Of a DNA stretch of 64,000 bases, positions 62,859 through 64,000 are shown in pieces; position 1 is the first letter of the stretch; each line of letters opens with the position of its first letter. Made by a program: the position numbers and the translations under genes. Where the stretch lies: contig NZ_AP017367.1 of the NCBI RefSeq assembly GCF_001548395.1, forward strand, positions 4,191,001 through 4,255,000, given 5' to 3'. The stretch is from Leptolyngbya sp. O-77. GTDB lineage: Bacteria > Cyanobacteriota > Cyanobacteriia > Elainellales > Elainellaceae. The notes under the pieces were generated by a model, which was given only the letters and a program-made list of their open reading frames with translations, was not told where the DNA came from and did no database searches.

Positions 62859-64000
62859 CTACAGCCCAAATAGCCGCAACAGGTTGACGATTGGAAAGAC
62901 CGAGCCAAGCGGAGCTACCAAAGATTCAAAGCTATCTGAAAAAGTAGTCAAATCCGAGCGACCCACGACAATTACGTCGTTTCCGCGCAGAGCTGGGTTG
63001 TTAGCGGCGCTGAGGCTAGCAGAGAAGTCAATAGGGATGGTTTGCTCCGTCACTGTGCCATCTGGATTGAGGCGCAGCAGCTTTACCGAACTGCGGCGGG
63101 CTCGCCGATTGTTAAACCCCCCTGCTGCGAGGATGGCTTGATTGAGCGGGGTATTGGGACGAAGCTGCACCAAGCCTGGATTATTGACTTCGCCTACCAC
63201 ATAAACTGGGATAGAATCAGGTGAAAAAGTTGCCGTAGCTAGCTCAGTTACCTCTGCTGGGTTCAGGTCAGTTGCAGTGGGAATCAGAACCGTATCGCCG
63301 TTCTGTAAGACGGTGTCCTGATTAACGTCCCCTTCTTGCAGCAGTGCCCACAGATCCACATCAAGCGTTTGAACCGTTCCGCTAGCTGTTTGTCGGCGCA
63401 CCTGAATTTGTCGGACATTGGCAACCTCCGTGATGCCTCCAGCCGCCTGAATAGCACGGGTGACAGTAGGCACAAAGTCTTGGCGTTCATTTGCGTCACT
63501 ATTGCTGCTTGAAGACGCGAGAGTATGGCTACCCGGCCGCTTCACTTCCCCCACCACCACCACGTCGATGGGACGATTTGCCGAAGCGTAGAGATTAGCG
63601 CTGGCGAGCTGGCGAGCTTCCGCCAAATTCAGGGTTCGAGCCGCTGGAATGAGGATACTGTCCCCATCGCGCAGGGTGATGTCCTGCTGTAAGTCTCCCC
63701 GTTGCAGTAGGTTCCACAGGTTTACCGTAATTAGTTGCGAGGTGCTCTGATTGGGACCTATTCGGCGAGTTCGGCGAATCTGGATTTGACGCACATTGGC
63801 GGCTGATTTGACCCCGCCCGCATCTCTAATCGCGCTGGTCAAGGTTGGTAGCCTTACGGCAGACAGGTCAGCGCCACCGCTGCCCGACGCAAGACTTACC
63901 ACATAGGAACCGGGTCGGGCGACCTCACCGGAAACGCTGAAGCGGAGAGGGCGGGGAGCGAGGAGGCTAACAGTGACGATGGGGCGGCGATAAAACGGGG
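62859..64000 (-). CDS. SLBB-domain polysaccharide export protein (5' part outside the window)
   Basis: The frame is open to the right edge, so the start and any export domain lie beyond 64000. The visible 380 residues contain three or more SLBB units: FSVSGEVARPGSYVVSLASG, VVVGEVKRPGSHTLASSSSN and VYVVGEVNNPGLVQLRPNTP, with AILAAGGFNNRRARRSSVKL. The unit DGDSILIPAA/NGDTVLIPTA occurs between them. This is the Wza/GumB-type outer membrane export family. It is followed by the GumC-like gene. The C-terminus ends in a short hydrophobic stretch (VFPIVNLLRLFGL). Confidence 0.9.
   Translation of the reverse strand, partial: PFYRRPIVTVSLLAPRPLRFSVSGEVARPGSYVVSLASGSGGADLSAVRLPTLTSAIRDAGGVKSAANVRQIQIRRTRRIGPNQSTSQLITVNLWNLLQRGDLQQDITLRDGDSILIPAARTLNLAEARQLASANLYASANRPIDVVVVGEVKRPGSHTLASSSSNSDANERQDFVPTVTRAIQAAGGITEVANVRQIQVRRQTASGTVQTLDVDLWALLQEGDVNQDTVLQNGDTVLIPTATDLNPAEVTELATATFSPDSIPVYVVGEVNNPGLVQLRPNTPLNQAILAAGGFNNRRARRSSVKLLRLNPDGTVTEQTIPIDFSASLSAANNPALRGNDVIVVGRSDLTTFSDSFESLVAPLGSVFPIVNLLRLFGL

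Noticed and set aside
1..64000. tRNA and rRNA genes
   Set aside because: I looked in the gaps for T-loop sequences and cloverleaf arms and for rRNA core sequences and found none. A tRNAscan or Rfam scan would be decisive.

Overview
The window reads as chromosomal DNA of a filamentous, Leptolyngbya-like cyanobacterium. The HIP1 octamer GCGATCGC occurs throughout, inside and between genes. The gene content is also typical: ndhC-ndhK-ndhJ, a pair of class C flavodiiron proteins, minCDE, a CbbX-like AAA ATPase, an HpsU-type acetyltransferase, and small cyanobacterial families (DUF1825, DUF3082, DUF4278, DUF4359). This assignment comes from content only. I saw no rRNA, tRNA or CRISPR array.

Layout. 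0-10.5 kb: the start of a sugar-binding lipoprotein, a FemAB-like protein, a RibD_C reductase, a sensor histidine kinase, polyphosphate glucokinase, lnt, a DUF4359 protein and an ABC exporter. 11-14.4 kb: an AT-richer accessory patch in which a glycosyltransferase-like gene was hit by an ISAs1 element (10-bp target duplication) and then truncated by an IS4-type element. 14.5-26.5 kb: FeS photolyase-like protein, DUF3082, a patatin with an embedded membrane region, ispE, a Rad50/SbcC-like ATPase, and a CHAT protease-like protein with TPR-like C-terminus. 26.8-40.3 kb: minCDE, BrkB, a TIR-like protein, a SPOR protein, ndhCKJ, CbbX-like ATPase, DUF1825, HpsU-like acetyltransferase and an anion permease. 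40.3-43 kb: a Ser/Thr kinase gene cut by an IS4-type element with a clean 9-bp duplication. 43.6-52.3 kb: small conserved proteins, a peptidoglycan-binding protein, and the flavodiiron locus (canonical FDP, Uma2, PsiE, non-canonical FDP). 52.4-54 kb: a compact two-gene J-domain/HNH module. 54.3-60.5 kb: a divergent GTP-cyclohydrolase-II-like (URC1-like)/uracil phosphoribosyltransferase pair, several small proteins and an NTPase/FGE gene remnant. 60.5-64 kb: a GumC/Wzc-like chain-length protein and an SLBB export protein, cut by the window end.

Two themes cross the whole window. First, several conserved genes (lnt, ispE, the Rad50-like gene, the CHAT gene, ndhC, the second FDP) carry clusters of single-base indels, mostly one extra base in a C or G run. 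This looks like systematic homopolymer overcalling more than gene decay, and it should be settled before any of them is called a pseudogene. Second, the window is rich in small dispersed palindromic elements. These include a 110-bp pair with a compensated stem substitution, a family with TACAGC ends, a 33-bp element lying inside ORFs in different frames, and several tandem or heptamer arrays. The best candidate for an undescribed system is the J-domain/HNH pair at 52.4-54.0 kb.
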